Made by a program: the position numbers and the translations under genes
Part shown: positions 30,338 through 40,312 of the stretch, one piece after another
Numbering within the stretch: the first letter of the stretch is position 1
Layout of the letters: each line of letters starts with the position of its first letter
Notes under the pieces: generated by a model
Databases searched by the model: none
What the model was told of the DNA's origin: nothing
What the model saw: the letters and a program-made list of their open reading frames with translations, nothing else
Source: Hyaloraphidium curvatum
Taxonomy: Eukaryota; Monoblepharomycota; Hyaloraphidiomycetes; Hyaloraphidiales; Hyaloraphidiaceae
Assembly (NCBI GenBank): GCA_025558095.1
Contig: JAIVFI010000031.1
Span: forward strand, 124,001 to 188,000
Reading direction: 5' to 3'
Length of the DNA stretch: 64,000 nt

Positions 30338-30877
30338 GGGCGATCCGCGGCTGCCGGCTCGGCCGCTGGCCGGGTGTTGGTCGAGTTTGGTCGTGTTGAT
30401 TGGGCTCTTGTCGGTTTTCCAGTTTGGGACACCCCCTGCCTATTGGGGCCCAACCCGCTTGAACGGTCCCTTCCGTGATTCATGGCCCTGCCGGCAGCGC
30501 GATGTTGGCTAATCTGCCGGCAGAAGGCCGTCCGTGGGTTCGTGCGCCCTAGGGACCGGGATGCTCTTCCGCCGGCCATCCCTCAACCCCGAGACTGTCC
30601 GACCGATCCATCCGCAGATCGGAGCAGCCTCGATGGACGCTACGGACCTGCCTTTGCTGTTTGCAGCGGCAGAAGAGGGATTCGCTGGGCCTCACCGTCC
30701 CACGCCTCTGCGACCCTCGCGGCCGGACCGCCAACAACCATTCACGTGCTCCGATCGGACCCGCAACCGACACCAAACCACCGCCAGCATGCCGCTTTCG
30801 AGCAGGGAAACACCGGCCTCGCGGACGCCGGCCTCTTTTCTATTGCCCGGCCCGGTCCGTCCCGCCGCGGGGCCCGC
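30338..30877. other. Intergenic, no gene seen
   Basis: Between the start of the glycosyltransferase and the stop of malate dehydrogenase. Frames here are short and lack motifs. It presumably contains a promoter and a 3' UTR. Confidence 0.4.
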
Positions 30878-32177
30878 CTACTTCTTGACGAACGCCACGC
30901 CCTTCTCGATGTTGCCCTTGAGCTCCGGGATGCACTTGGCCAGCAGCTCCTCCTCGTAGGCCGAGATCTTGCCGATCGGGTGGATCTTTTCGGCGCCCGA
31001 GGGGCCCAGCTCGACGCGCGAGGAGAAGAAGGCGACGCCGGGCTGCACCGAGGACTCGACGTAGGTGCACTCGGAGGTCTTCTTGCCGCCGACGACGGCC
31101 TCGAGCAGCGAGTTGGCGAAGCTGTTTGTCGGAAGGCGACGGTGGAATTGTTTGGTTCGGAGCGGCACGCAAACGCAAAAGACAGCGGTCAGATAATCCC
31201 CCCTTCCCAACGTGCGAACGACCCACCGCTCGGCGGCCATGGCCATCGACAGCGTGGCCGACCCGGTGCCGTCCTTGGCCTTGACGACCTCGTCGCCGCC
31301 AAACTGGATGCGGTGCGTCAGCCTGTCCAGCTCCTCCTTGGTGAAGCTCAGCCCGGTCTGGCTGAGCAGCGGCACGATGGTGGCGCCCGAGTGGCCGCCG
31401 ACGACGTTGACGTCGATCGCGGTGGGGTCGGAGCCCTTGATCTCGGCGACAAAGGTCGCGGCGCGGACAATGTCGAGGGTGGTGATGCCGAACAGGCGCT
31501 TGGCGTCGTAGACGCCTTTGGCCTTGTAGGTCTCGGCGAAGATGGGCACCGTCGAGTTGACGGGGTTGGCGATGACGCCGACAAAGGCCTTGGGCGAGCC
31601 CCTGGCAGGAAGGCGGGCGTCAGACCTCCGGCCGCCGGCACACGCCCCGCCGGCGGACGTACTTAGCGCAGGCCTCGGCGAGCCCCTGCACAATGCTCGC
31701 GTTCTTGTTGAACAGGTCGTCGCGGGTCATGCCCGGCTTGCGGGGCAGCCCGGCCGGGATGAGGATGAGGTCGCACCCGGTGACGGCCTCATCGAGCTGC
31801 TCGGGGCCCTTGAAGCCCTTCACGGGGCGGGCGCGCGAGTTGATGTGGCTCAGGTCGGCGGCGACGCCGGGGGTGTTGACGACGTCGTAGAGCGAGAGCT
31901 CCGAGACGTGCGGGTTCAGCTTCATGAGCAGGCTGCGTCGGGACGTTCCCTCCGTCAGCAACGCCTCCATCGCCGTCCCAATTGCTGCAATAATTCACCT
32001 GAGGGGCTGGCCGATGCCGCCGGCCGCGCCGAGCACGGCGACCTTGGCGCCGGACTGCCGGGGGGGGTCGATTCAGCGCGCGCCGACGCGGCACCATCCG
32101 GCCGCGCCCACCTTGCCGCCGACGTGGCCGACGGCGTAGCCACGGATGGCGGTCTGGAGCTTAAGCGAGGCGGCCAT
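30878..32177 (-). CDS. MDH: NAD-dependent malate dehydrogenase
   Basis: Five exons (32177-32112, 32054-31999, 31932-31663, 31601-31227, 31121-30878) give about 336 aa, the family length. The Rossmann glycine motif is [16 protein letters not shown]. The NAD-contacting Asp follows in LSLYDV, the substrate-binding arginines are in [14 protein letters not shown], and the catalytic His is in [12 protein letters not shown]. The [11 protein letters not shown] segment also fits. This is the mitochondrial/glyoxysomal MDH class (malate and NAD+ to oxaloacetate). The N-terminus [15 protein letters not shown] lacks acidic residues and could be a short mitochondrial presequence. The second exon is only 56 nt. 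The last intron (105 nt) is longer than most here. Confidence 0.95.
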
Positions 32178-32322
32178 CGATGCGGTTGTTTGGGTCGCGG
32201 GAGGCGGTTGGAATGAGCCGAGCCGGCGCGGCGCGTCGTGGCGTTTTTCTGTTTCCGGCCCGCCGATCCGTTCGGCCACACAGAGCGGACATCGTCCGGC
32301 TTTCCATGCCGTGCTTCAATCT

Positions 32323-33102
32323 CTATTCATCAGCCTCCGCACCGTCCTCGAACGCGAACCGCGGATCGGCAGACTCGTAGTTTGCCAGGCAGATAAAGTC
32401 GTTGCTCAGCCTGCCTCCCTCGTGGGCAGGCCGGAACCGCGTGACGCGCAGCTGCGGCAGTATCCGCGCGAGGAAAGGCTTCATTACGGCGCCCGTGCAG
32501 ACGAGGATTTTGGCGCCGGGAGCGGAGAGGAGCCGGATCGCGAGCGCGAAGCGGAGCCAGCATTCCTCGGAGAGGAAAGGCGGGTCGACTGAACGGCGGC
32601 CTAGTCAGACGACAGAATACCATGCCCAAGCAGAGTACTGCTCACCGACGAGCATGTCCATGGCCCCGCGGCACCGCTCCGGTAGCGCGTTCGGCTCGGC
32701 ATAGTCGTACCGGACAAACTCGTCCCCGGCGCCGACCGCGAACCTCGCATCGTACTCGAACAGCACCGCCTCCCCGCCCCCGGCCCGCTTGTAGGCAAAG
32801 TACGGCCCCGGCGTCGACAGGAACCCCACCGTCCCCTGATGCGCGGCCAGGCACTCGCCCGCCAGCGCCTCCCTCGTGGGGACGTCGTACCAGAACTGGC
32901 TCAGCTGGTAGTCCTCCGCAAAGTCCTCGATCCCCGCGCGCGCCGCGAAGCCGGCCTCGGCGGCGGCCTGGAGCTCGGCGAAGCGGCGCTCGGACTGCTC
33001 CTTCTCCGAGAGGAAGGAGGCGAGCGCCGCCAGCGTGTCGGCGGGGAGGCTCGGCGGCTCGTCGTCCGAGCCGGCGTCGGCTATTCGCGAGTCGGCATCC
33101 AT
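32323..33102 (-). CDS. EFM5: eEF1A lysine methyltransferase (EFM5/EEF1AKMT1 family)
   Basis: Exons 33102-32646 and 32588-32323 join in phase to about 240 aa. Family landmarks are the N-terminal helix TLAALASFLSEKE, EDYQLSQFWYDVPTREAL, FLSTPGPYFAY, FEYDARFAVG, and the catalytic N6-MTase-type motif DPPF created at the splice (MDMLV then VDPPFLSEECW). Later, KILVCTGAVM and RFRPAHEGGRLSNDF complete the fold. These enzymes use SAM to methylate a lysine of elongation factor eEF1A; the family was once annotated as N6-adenine DNA methyltransferase 2. A start at 33135 would add eleven residues, but the Met at 33102 is preferred. Translation-linked, like several other genes in the window. Confidence 0.9.
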
Positions 33103-33242
33103 CGTCCTCGGACCAACAGAGACGAGAGCGCACAAGAACGAGGAAATATGTCGCCGCGGTTCTGACAGGTCTCAATCAATCGGCATCGCCCTGCCGGCAA
33201 CCCATCCTCTGCTTTGGGACGGCGCCGCAAGCCTTAGGACGA

Positions 33243-34501
33243 TGCAGAATCTTCGGGTCGACAACTGGAAGCCCGCCGATGTGTCGTTCGACCCCGTCAC
33301 CGTCCGCGTCCGGGGCCCGAGACCTCGTCATCCCGGGCCTCGCCTTCGCGCCGCCTCCAACACCGTCCGCCTGTTGCTCACTCCGGACGACGGCAGCGCA
33401 GCGCACATTGCTATGCTCCGGGCGTCGGCGCCGCGGCCTCCGCGGACCCTGACACTGCCCCCGCCCGCGGAGGACGAACGGCTCGCCGATTATCGATCTC
33501 AGGAGGAAGGAGCACGGTTACGTGGCCGGTGCTCCGCGGATCATCGCGTTTTCCAGGGGGTGCCCGTCGATGGCTCCCAATCCGAGCCGGGAGGGCGGGA
33601 CGGACCACTGCTGGGGCTCGTGGTCCTTCGAGTACAGCAAACTGCGCGTGCGGGTCGCCGGCGTGCCCGGGACCGAGCTGTGGGCCATCTATGCGCGGCC
33701 CGGGGTGGTCGATTACCGCGGCCATGTCGGCGATGCGGTGGTGTGGCCGACGCCCAAGGACAAGGGCGAGATCAGGATAGCGCTCTTTGAGCGGACGTGC
33801 GAGATGGGGACCTGGATTCCTTCTTCATCCTGGTCCGCCAGATTGAGGACTACGTCGCGATGTTCCCGAAGCTGAGGCCGCGGGCGCTCGCCGCGCTCGA
33901 GAAGATGTTGCCCGTCATTCGGGCCACGAGCATAGTTCAGGACGAGGCGTTCCTACTCTGGACCCTCGGAGAGCAGCTCGAGGCGGTGCAGGACTACGAG
34001 GGAGCTACTCTGCGCTACTACGACGCCTTTGTGCTGTGCCGGAAAAGGCCGGAGGAGGTCGCTTGGGGTTCGCTGGCGCTGTCGACCAACTTCCTCGGTG
34101 CGCACACCGAAGGCGTCCGCTGCTTCGGGCTGCGCTGACCCGCGACCGTAGGCCTGGCTCCGAAGCGTGCCGATCATTTGGACGCGGCATCGGCGTGCTA
34201 CCGCCTCGGCGCCGCGACTGACGACGGCTCTGCGGACTCGAACAGAACGTTCCCGGACCTCCTTTTCACCCTGTTGAACCAGCGCGGCATGGACGCCGCT
34301 ACAAGGAGCCAGCAGAACAGGGAATCGGTCAGGAGGCACCAGGGAGGCGCGGTGCGGGCAGTCGCTACGTGCGCATTTTGCGGCTACCCGGACAGCGCCC
34401 ATGCAGCTTGTACCGAGGAGAAGAAGCAGCTGAAGCAGTGCTCGAAGTGCAAGACCCGCATGTTACGCACAAGGCCGAGTGCAAGAGACTGCAGGAAATG
34501 A
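33243..34501 (+). pseudogene. Degenerate MYND-family paralogue with several frameshifts
   Basis: Translations in alternating frames match the intact gene at 38557-40068 in order. NLRVDNWKPADVSF (frame 1) continues as RDLVIPG after a shift near 33320. HGYVAGAPRIIAFSRG lies after another shift near 33490. ALFERTCEMG and then GDLDSFFILV are split by a one-base deletion at about 33807 (gagatgggg here, gagctcgggg in the intact copy). The 3' part keeps SACYRLG and CSKCKTRM. The middle of the MYND finger (second Cys pair, Gln and Trp) is missing before HKAECKRLQ-like remains. Spliced correction cannot restore one frame, so I call it a pseudogene. Assembly errors at several sites are the alternative. 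Confidence 0.75.
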
Positions 34502-34720
34502 GGTCCCAATCTTGAGGTCGGATTTGCGCGCATTATCTCATCGTGGTGGAGGATTGCGTTTGATTGGCTCCGCGTGGATGATCGAGGAAGAGCGGGGCCA
34601 CGGATTTTGATAGCGAAGCTAAATCCTGTGCGTCTGTTGTGCAAAGGAGGGTGAATCCACTGCGTCACTTTGTAGGTTGTTCGATGAATGATAGTTATGT
34701 TTGCCCCGTTCGGCTATGCA

Positions 34721-35376
34721 TCAGACAACAACCCGACTGCGATCCACCATGTGCGCCAATATCGTTGGCAAGACGTACAGCGGGATCGAGTACAGCGACA
34801 TGTCGACCGCGCCGGAACGGGCCGCGGGGTCCGGCGGCGAGGCGTTGAAGTAGACGGCGTAGCACTCGGCGACCATCACGATGCCCAGCGCCCAAACCCA
34901 GCCGTTCCCGAGCTTGGTCGGCCGCGTGCGCGACAGATAGACGTAGAAGGTGCCGAACGTGACGGCGAGCTCGACGGCGAGGGAGAGCATGGGTCGGTCC
35001 CACAACGCCCAACCATACTTGGTTCCCCAGTCCAAGACAAGCGGGAGGTCGGCCCGATGGAAGGGGAGGTCGAGGAACCAGTGGGAAAGGACCAGGGCGC
35101 CGACCATCATCCCGTCTTTGTCGGCAGGCGCGAGCTGCGCCGCGGCTAGCGCCCAGGTCGCGCCCGCGGCCAGGCTGTGTAGTAGTATATGTCGAGCGGC
35201 GTCGCAAGTCCGCGCGCGAGGAGATCCTTGTCGAGCCTGGCCTTTTCCACGCCCGCGAAGACGAAGTTCATGTAGCCGAGGTCGACCAGCGTGACGGCGG
35301 CGAAGCAGGCCGCGAGGGAGGGCGAGCCGCGGAGCGCGCGGACGAGGAATGCGGGGCCAAAGTGTCCGATGAGCAT
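34721..35376 (-). CDS. Multi-pass membrane protein of the metal-dependent-hydrolase-like family, probably frameshifted
   Basis: The ATG at 35376 starts MLIGHFGPAFLVRAL, a typical opening for a family of small integral membrane proteins widespread in bacteria. Then come a helix with a conserved Asp (VTLVDLGYMNFVFAGVEKAR) and ATPLDIYYY. Family members continue with Pro-Tyr-Ser/Thr-His-Ser-Leu, but here HSLAAGATWALAAAQ is in a different frame beginning about 35184. The Pro-Tyr codons are missing, consistent with a small deletion in a TAC repeat. Downstream are VLSHWFLDLPFHRADLPL, then two more hydrophobic helices and the stop at 34721. The reaction is unknown. The gene may be a recent pseudogene, or the assembly may be wrong at one spot. 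Confidence 0.55.
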
Positions 35377-35802
35377 CGTGCTGACTCGTGAACGATGCGA
35401 GGTGTGTGTGTGTTGGATTCGTCGCGCTACGGCCGCGACACCCTTGAACTTCCGCAGAACGTTCGACGACCGTTCGAAAGAATGCATGCGCACGTGCCGA
35501 CCCCATCAGAAAGCCTTATATGCTGCAAGGTTGATGCGTCATCAGTTCTGTCTCCAGAGTTGGATGCTGGGACGAGAGGAAAGCGGATGCGACCGGCGTG
35601 TTGACAACAAGCCACTCGCCGCCGCGCTGTCCTGCAGTTGTCCCGTCCACGGCTCCTGCGGCACGCCGAACAAAACCAGCATTCCGGCGCCGGCGTGAAG
35701 GTGTCGCACTCAGGCTGTAGCAGTGCTCGCGCCTTGCGCCGCCGTGGAGATCCGGCTGCAGCACAGCGCACGCCGCCAACCAACGTCGGTGGAGCAGCAC
35801 CC
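35377..35802. other. Intergenic, no gene seen
   Basis: Probably the divergent promoter region between the membrane-protein gene and the small hypothetical gene. An upstream in-frame extension of the latter (Met at 35638) is possible but is Arg/Ala-rich and unconvincing. Confidence 0.35.
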
Positions 35803-36144
35803 ATGCCGGACGGCCCCCTCCCGCGCATCGAGTTCCGCCGCTCCGACGGCACCGTAAACACATTCCTTCCCAGCTCCGGACCCGGCGTCGTCCCGCCCGA
35901 ATGGACGCGGCAAACCCCGGACGGCGGCACCATCGCGCTCCGGGTCGAAGCGGGCAGCGGCTGGCGGATCCGGGCGGCGGACGGGGTGCTGCTCGGGATC
36001 CCGTGGGATAGGGAGCACGAGGAGAGGGAGATGCCGGGGGAGGGGAAGTGGGTGTCGTCCAAGGGGGACAAGGCGTATGTGTACGAAATGCACATCGTGC
36101 AACACAACGACCCCAGGAGGAATGGGGCGCTACTGAAAGAATAA
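35803..36144 (+). CDS. Small hypothetical protein (113 aa)
   Basis: A single-exon frame beginning MPDGPLPRIEFRRSDGTVN. The translation alternates short beta-type segments (GGTIALRVEAGSGWRIRAAD, GVLLGIPWD) with a charged loop (REHEEREMPGEGKWVSSKGD) and ends with a strand (AYVYEMHIVQ). The composition is protein-like and unlike the Arg/Pro-rich shadow frames, which is the main support. No family is recognised and no signal or membrane segment is present. It converges on the Cys-rich surface-protein gene, with only 62 bp between the stops. Confidence 0.45.
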   Translation: MPDGPLPRIEFRRSDGTVNTFLPSSGPGVVPPEWTRQTPDGGTIALRVEAGSGWRIRAADGVLLGIPWDREHEEREMPGEGKWVSSKGDKAYVYEMHIVQHNDPRRNGALLKE

Positions 36145-36206
36145 ACACCATTGTGCAGCTTCCACTTGGCTACGCAGCATCCGTCCTTACCATCCAATAG
36201 TGGCGA

Positions 36207-37785
36207 TCATGCCGCTGCCCAAAGTGTCCCCGCTCCGGCCACCAAAGCGAATTGCACGAAGCCGGCTCTGGCACGGCGGCCGGCGGAGGGCCTCGAAGTC
36301 GTCGACGGGGCGGGCGAGAGGGTGGCGAAGGAGGTGGCTGTAGCCGAAGTCGTGGGTTTTGTCGCGGCCGTGACTGTGGCCGTCGCCAAGGTGGTCGCGA
36401 AGGCGGAGGTGGTCAAGACGACGCTTGTGGAAAGCCCCGCCGTCACGCTCGTGGATAGCCCCGGCGTCGCCGTCGTGGGAATCGCCGTCGAGATAGCCAG
36501 CGTCAGCACGGTACCCGAGCTCGTTGCGGCCGGGCACAGCCCCGGCGGGATCCTGGAGCACGGGAAGCACTCGCCCTCCAGGCATCCCTCCCCCGCATCG
36601 CACGCTGTACCACATCCGCCGCAGTTCTTGGGGTCGGAGGTGGTGGGGGCGCAGACGCCACCGCAGGGCGTGAGGTTGCCGGGGATGGGGTTTACTGAGT
36701 TGGGCGGGGTGCAGGTGCATTTTCCTGGCGAGTCGATAATGTCGGGGCTGCCGGCAGCAAGGAAACGTGTGGGACACACCTCCGACGCAGAAACCGGGGT
36801 AAGGGTAGTCATCACTCCTAACAGGACAGCTCGATCCACAAGCACCGCAATTGCTCGCGTCGTTGTTGAGGTCCACGCATGCAAACACCGTCCCGTTGGC
36901 GGCAGGGCAGGAAGCGTACCTGTTGGGCGACGCCTGCCCGCCAAAGGGAGGGCATCCGCACGAGCCCGAGATGCACGACTGCCCAGGGGAGCAGATAGTG
37001 CCGCAAGAGCCGCAGTTGAGCGGGTCCGAGGAGAGCTGGGCGCACGTGCTGCCACAGAGCGTGAAGGTGCCCTCTATCGGCGGCACCGCGGAGCACGCGA
37101 CGCAGGCGCCCGAGGAGCAGACGGTCCCGGCGGGACACTCACTGCCACACTTTCCGCAGCTGGTGTCGTTGAAGTTGAGCCAGACGCAGCCGATCCCGGG
37201 GCAATACGTGTCGTAGCTCGCCTCGCAGATGATGGGGCGGCAGGTGGGGTTCAGCCCGTCGTCGCCGCTCCTGCACTGCGTGCCGTTCGTGCACGCACTT
37301 TCGCACGAGCCGCAGTTGGCGTCGTCGATCGGCACACAGCGCCCGCCGCACTTTATCTGGCCGAACTCGCACTCGGCGCAGGTGCCCGAGGTGCAGAACG
37401 GCTTGGAGGCCGGGCACGCGTCGCCGCAGGCGGAGCAGTCCTGTGGGGTCCCCGTGCAACGCGTCGGGTCGCCCGTGCCGCAGAACGAGGCCCCGCCGGC
37501 GTATTCGCGGCAGCACTGCGGGCCGCTGATGCACTGCCCACCGCGACAGACCGTGGCGTTAGAGCAAAGAGCACTGCACGCGCCACAGTTGGCGTCGGAA
37601 GACGAAAGAAAGACGCAGACGCCGGTGGCCTCGTCGGGGCACCACGTGCAGCGCTCGATGAACGGGGGCACGGAGCGGGCCGCGAGGGCGGCGCTGCCCG
37701 AGGAGGTGCGCGCGCCCGAGGCCTGCGCCGCCATCAAGGCAATCGATGAGATAATGAGGAGGAACTTGAGTGCGGTGGAGGGCAT
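36207..37785 (-). CDS. Secreted Cys-rich repeat protein with GPI-anchor-like tail
   Basis: The start at 37785 gives a signal peptide (MPSTALKFLLIISSIALMAA). About eight Cys-rich repeats of the pattern NCG-x-CG-x2-C-x4-C-x3-C follow, for example NCGSCGTICSPGQSCISGSC and NCGGCGTACDAGEGC, resembling STIG1-like or adhesive Cys-rich modules. An intron near 36800-36740 (best donor GTTTCT, acceptor CGCCAG) is needed to join YPYPG to KCTCTPPNSV. The C-terminal 110 aa are Ser/Thr/Ala-rich and probably O-glycosylated. The end is a short hydrophobic tail (FVQFALVAGAGTLWAAA) typical of GPI-anchored fungal wall proteins. Likely a cell-surface or wall protein; the ligand is unknown. Confidence 0.75.
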
Positions 37786-38065
37786 TTTTCGGTGTGGAAC
37801 GCGAGAGAAGCGGCCAGGATTTGGCGAAAGGGACAGCACCGCCACGATTTGTCCCCCAATCCGGATTTTCCGCTGACGTCCTCCACGAAGCCGGCTTTCA
37901 AGTTCTTACGGCGCTCTAGCCGCATTGACTGCATGAAAGCCATCTTGGGCTGTTCCATGCGGGGAACAATGAAATCGATTAAGGTGGGAGGGCCGAGGAA
38001 GCGAGGGTGATCGGCCACCTGCGAGAGGATCCGGAGTATGTTTCTATGTCGCCGGGAAACCTAGG

Positions 38066-38395
38066 ATGTTGTTGAATCGGGCCGGGGCCTGGAAGCAGTT
38101 CAGGTCCACCAAGAGACACCTCTCGACCTGTGCAGGCTGCGGATACCCGCGAGGCACGCCGGACAGCGAGCGCAAGGGGGAGCCTGAGAAATGCCCGATT
38201 TGCAAGACGGCGCTGTTCTGCAGCGTATGCCGCCTCCGATGTCAAACAGCGTGCTCATCGCCTACGTGCGCCAGCCGGGAGTGCCTTGTGGAGTACTGGC
38301 GGAAGCACAAGGGCGAATGCAAGCTGCTGCAGGAGAAGAGGATGCTTGCCGCGGCGTCGCCTGCTGAGGCTGCGTTACATACGGCTCCTATCTGA
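38066..38395 (+). pseudogene. Truncated MYND-finger copy (3' fragment)
   Basis: The frame matches only the C-terminal end of the intact paralogue at 38557. It starts at a LLN remnant, then CAGCGYPRGTPDSE, EKCPICKTALFC, and RECLVEYWRKHKGECKLLQ, the MYND ligands. In the intact gene an intron with donor GTGGGT follows the codon pair TTC TGC AG. At the same point this copy reads CGTATG, so the donor is lost. The 51-nt former intron stays open in frame, adding 17 Cys-rich residues in the middle of the finger. With the whole N-terminal domain missing, it is best regarded as a decaying fragment of a duplication, although an ATG and a stop are present. Confidence 0.65.
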
Positions 38396-38414
38396 TGCCC
38401 GTGTGCATTGCATG

Positions 38415-38420
38415 TATAAA
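38415..38420 (+). promoter_or_regulatory. TATA-box-like element upstream of the intact MYND gene
   Basis: The hexamer tataaa lies in an AT-rich stretch 137 bp before the ATG at 38557, just after the truncated copy. The spacing is compatible with a TATA box and a roughly 100-nt 5' UTR. Seen by eye only. Confidence 0.35.
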
Positions 38421-38556
38421 TACGATCTCGAATCTGTATTAAAAGGTCGGATGCTGCCACGCCGGCTTCAGCGTAACGGAGAGAGCCAGCACGTCGATCG
38501 TCACCGCGATCGTCCGCCTTGTTTGCCTCACCGTTTCCCTCACCACGCAGAGCGCG

Positions 38557-40068
38557 ATGGACATCCGAATCCTCGGCAAACAGAACCCGGGCCCAAATGA
38601 TGCGAAGGATTTCATTTTCCAGGCCAAGTGGAAGCCTCAAGAGGTTTCATTTCCCGAGCTGAACATCAGGATCCGCGACCGCGATTTGACCATCCCCGGC
38701 CGCGACTTTGGCCCGAAACCGCCCCCGGGCATCATCAGCGTGGAGCTCAAAACGATCAAGCGCCTCATGAAGCGCCACGTGGCCCTTTTCCGGGACCCGC
38801 CGGGCCCGGGACCGGCGCGTGTGGTCCTGCTCCCGCCGCTGGAAAGGGACGAGCCCCTCGTGGAGGTCATCGAGGGCCGCGACGGGTTCCGCATCGAGAA
38901 GCAGAAGCAGCGCGGGTACATCGCCGGCGCGCCGCGCGCGGTCAAGCTGCACCGCGGAATGGCCACCGTGGCGCCCAACCCGGACCCCAACTCCAGCGAT
39001 CGGCAGTGCCGGTGGGGCCAGTGGGAGTTCGACTACGTGAACGTACCGGTGCCGTACGTCAGCGGCAAAGGCACGGAGCCGCGGATGGTCAGGGCGGTCC
39101 CGGGCCTCGTGCAGATCGACCAGATGGCCGTGAAGTCGGCCCTGATGCCGAGCCGCAAGGAGATGGCGGAGATTCACGTCACGGTGTTTGAGCGCGTGTG
39201 CGAGCTCGGGGACCTGGACTCGTATTACGTCCTCGTGACGGGCGCCAACGGGAACGCCAGCATGTTTCCGCGGCTGGCGCCCCGCGCGATCAAGGCGATC
39301 GAGAAGATCATGCCTGTCATCGAGGCAAACGCTCCCGTGCACGACAAGCTGTACGCTCTCATCATGATGGGGGAGCTGCACGAGGCCATGGAGGATTTCG
39401 AGGGCGCGATCCTGCGGTACTACGACGGATTCCAGATTTGCTTGGAGAAGCCCGAAGAGGTGGGGCGGGGTTCCCTGTCCCAGCTGCTCAACTTCCTTGG
39501 TGCGGTGGCTCGCGATCCCTATCTGCCGCCCCTGGTACTGATCATGTGCCGTTTATGCAGGCCTGGCGTTCAAACGCGCGGACCATTTCGACGCGGCGGA
39601 AACCTGCTACCGCCTCGGCTTCGTCGCCGGCGACGGCTTCCCCAAGGCCCAGGATCTCTTCCTGGACCTCATGCGGGCGCTCTCGGACGCGCGGGGCAAC
39701 GACGCCGCGACCAGGAGGGTGCGCAACCTCGGCGGGCTGACGCACCAGACCACGGGGGCGATGCGTGCCATCGTCCGGTGCTCGGGTTGCGGGTACGTTG
39801 CGCCCGGTCGACCGGCTGCACGGGCGGCTGATTGTCTCGCCCGAAGTTACCCTCACGGGCGCGAAAAGGAGATCGGGGACAACACGCCGCCGAAGGAGCT
39901 CAAGAAGTGCTCGGGGTGCAAGACCGTCGTGTTCTGCAGGTGGGTCCGCAGCGCGGAGGACGGTATGGCGGCATCTGACTGCACGTCAGCCGCGAGTGCC
40001 AGGTCAGCTTCTGGCCCGAGCATAAGGAGGCGTGCAAGCTGTTTCAGCAGGAGAGGCAGAAGGCGTGA
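38557..40068 (+). CDS. MYND zinc-finger protein (intact copy)
   Basis: Exons 38557-39499, 39561-39939 and 39990-40068 join in phase to about 466 aa. The N-terminal 270 aa have no known domain (WKPQEVSFPELNIRI, RDLTIPGRDFG, GQWEFDYVNVPVPY). A central helical segment, EKIMPVIEANAPVHDKLYAL and AILRYYDGFQICLEKPEE, looks TPR-like. After the first splice, GLAFKRADHFDAAETCYRLG continues the helical repeats. The C-terminus is a complete MYND finger: CSGCGY, CSGCKTVVFC, then across the last splice SRECQVSFWPEHKEACKLF. MYND fingers mediate protein-protein contacts. Sel1/TPR-plus-MYND proteins are abundant in some chytrid genomes. Two degenerate relatives lie just upstream. Confidence 0.75.
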
Positions 40069-40312
40069 TTATACCACCAATCGGATACCAGTTGCTGCAT
40101 TGCGGCAGAAGCAGTCAGGTACCGTTGCGGCAGGAGCGACGAAAGTCCTGGCCGTCTCGGCAACCAGATCGGCTGACCGAGCAACTCGATTATCGATGTA
40201 ACTTGTGTAATTGATCTGATCTTAGCCAAGAGCCGCCGGATTGGTTTGGACGCCTCGGTCTGCGCAGGCGGCTATCAACAGACGCGAGGACCAACGAACG
40301 TCCACCGCCGCG

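Noticed and set aside
40205-40240. Resemblance to the reverse complement of the U2 snRNA 5' end (gatcttagccaa)
   Set aside because: Only about 12-13 nt match; the flanking U2 sequence, branch-binding region and Sm site are absent.
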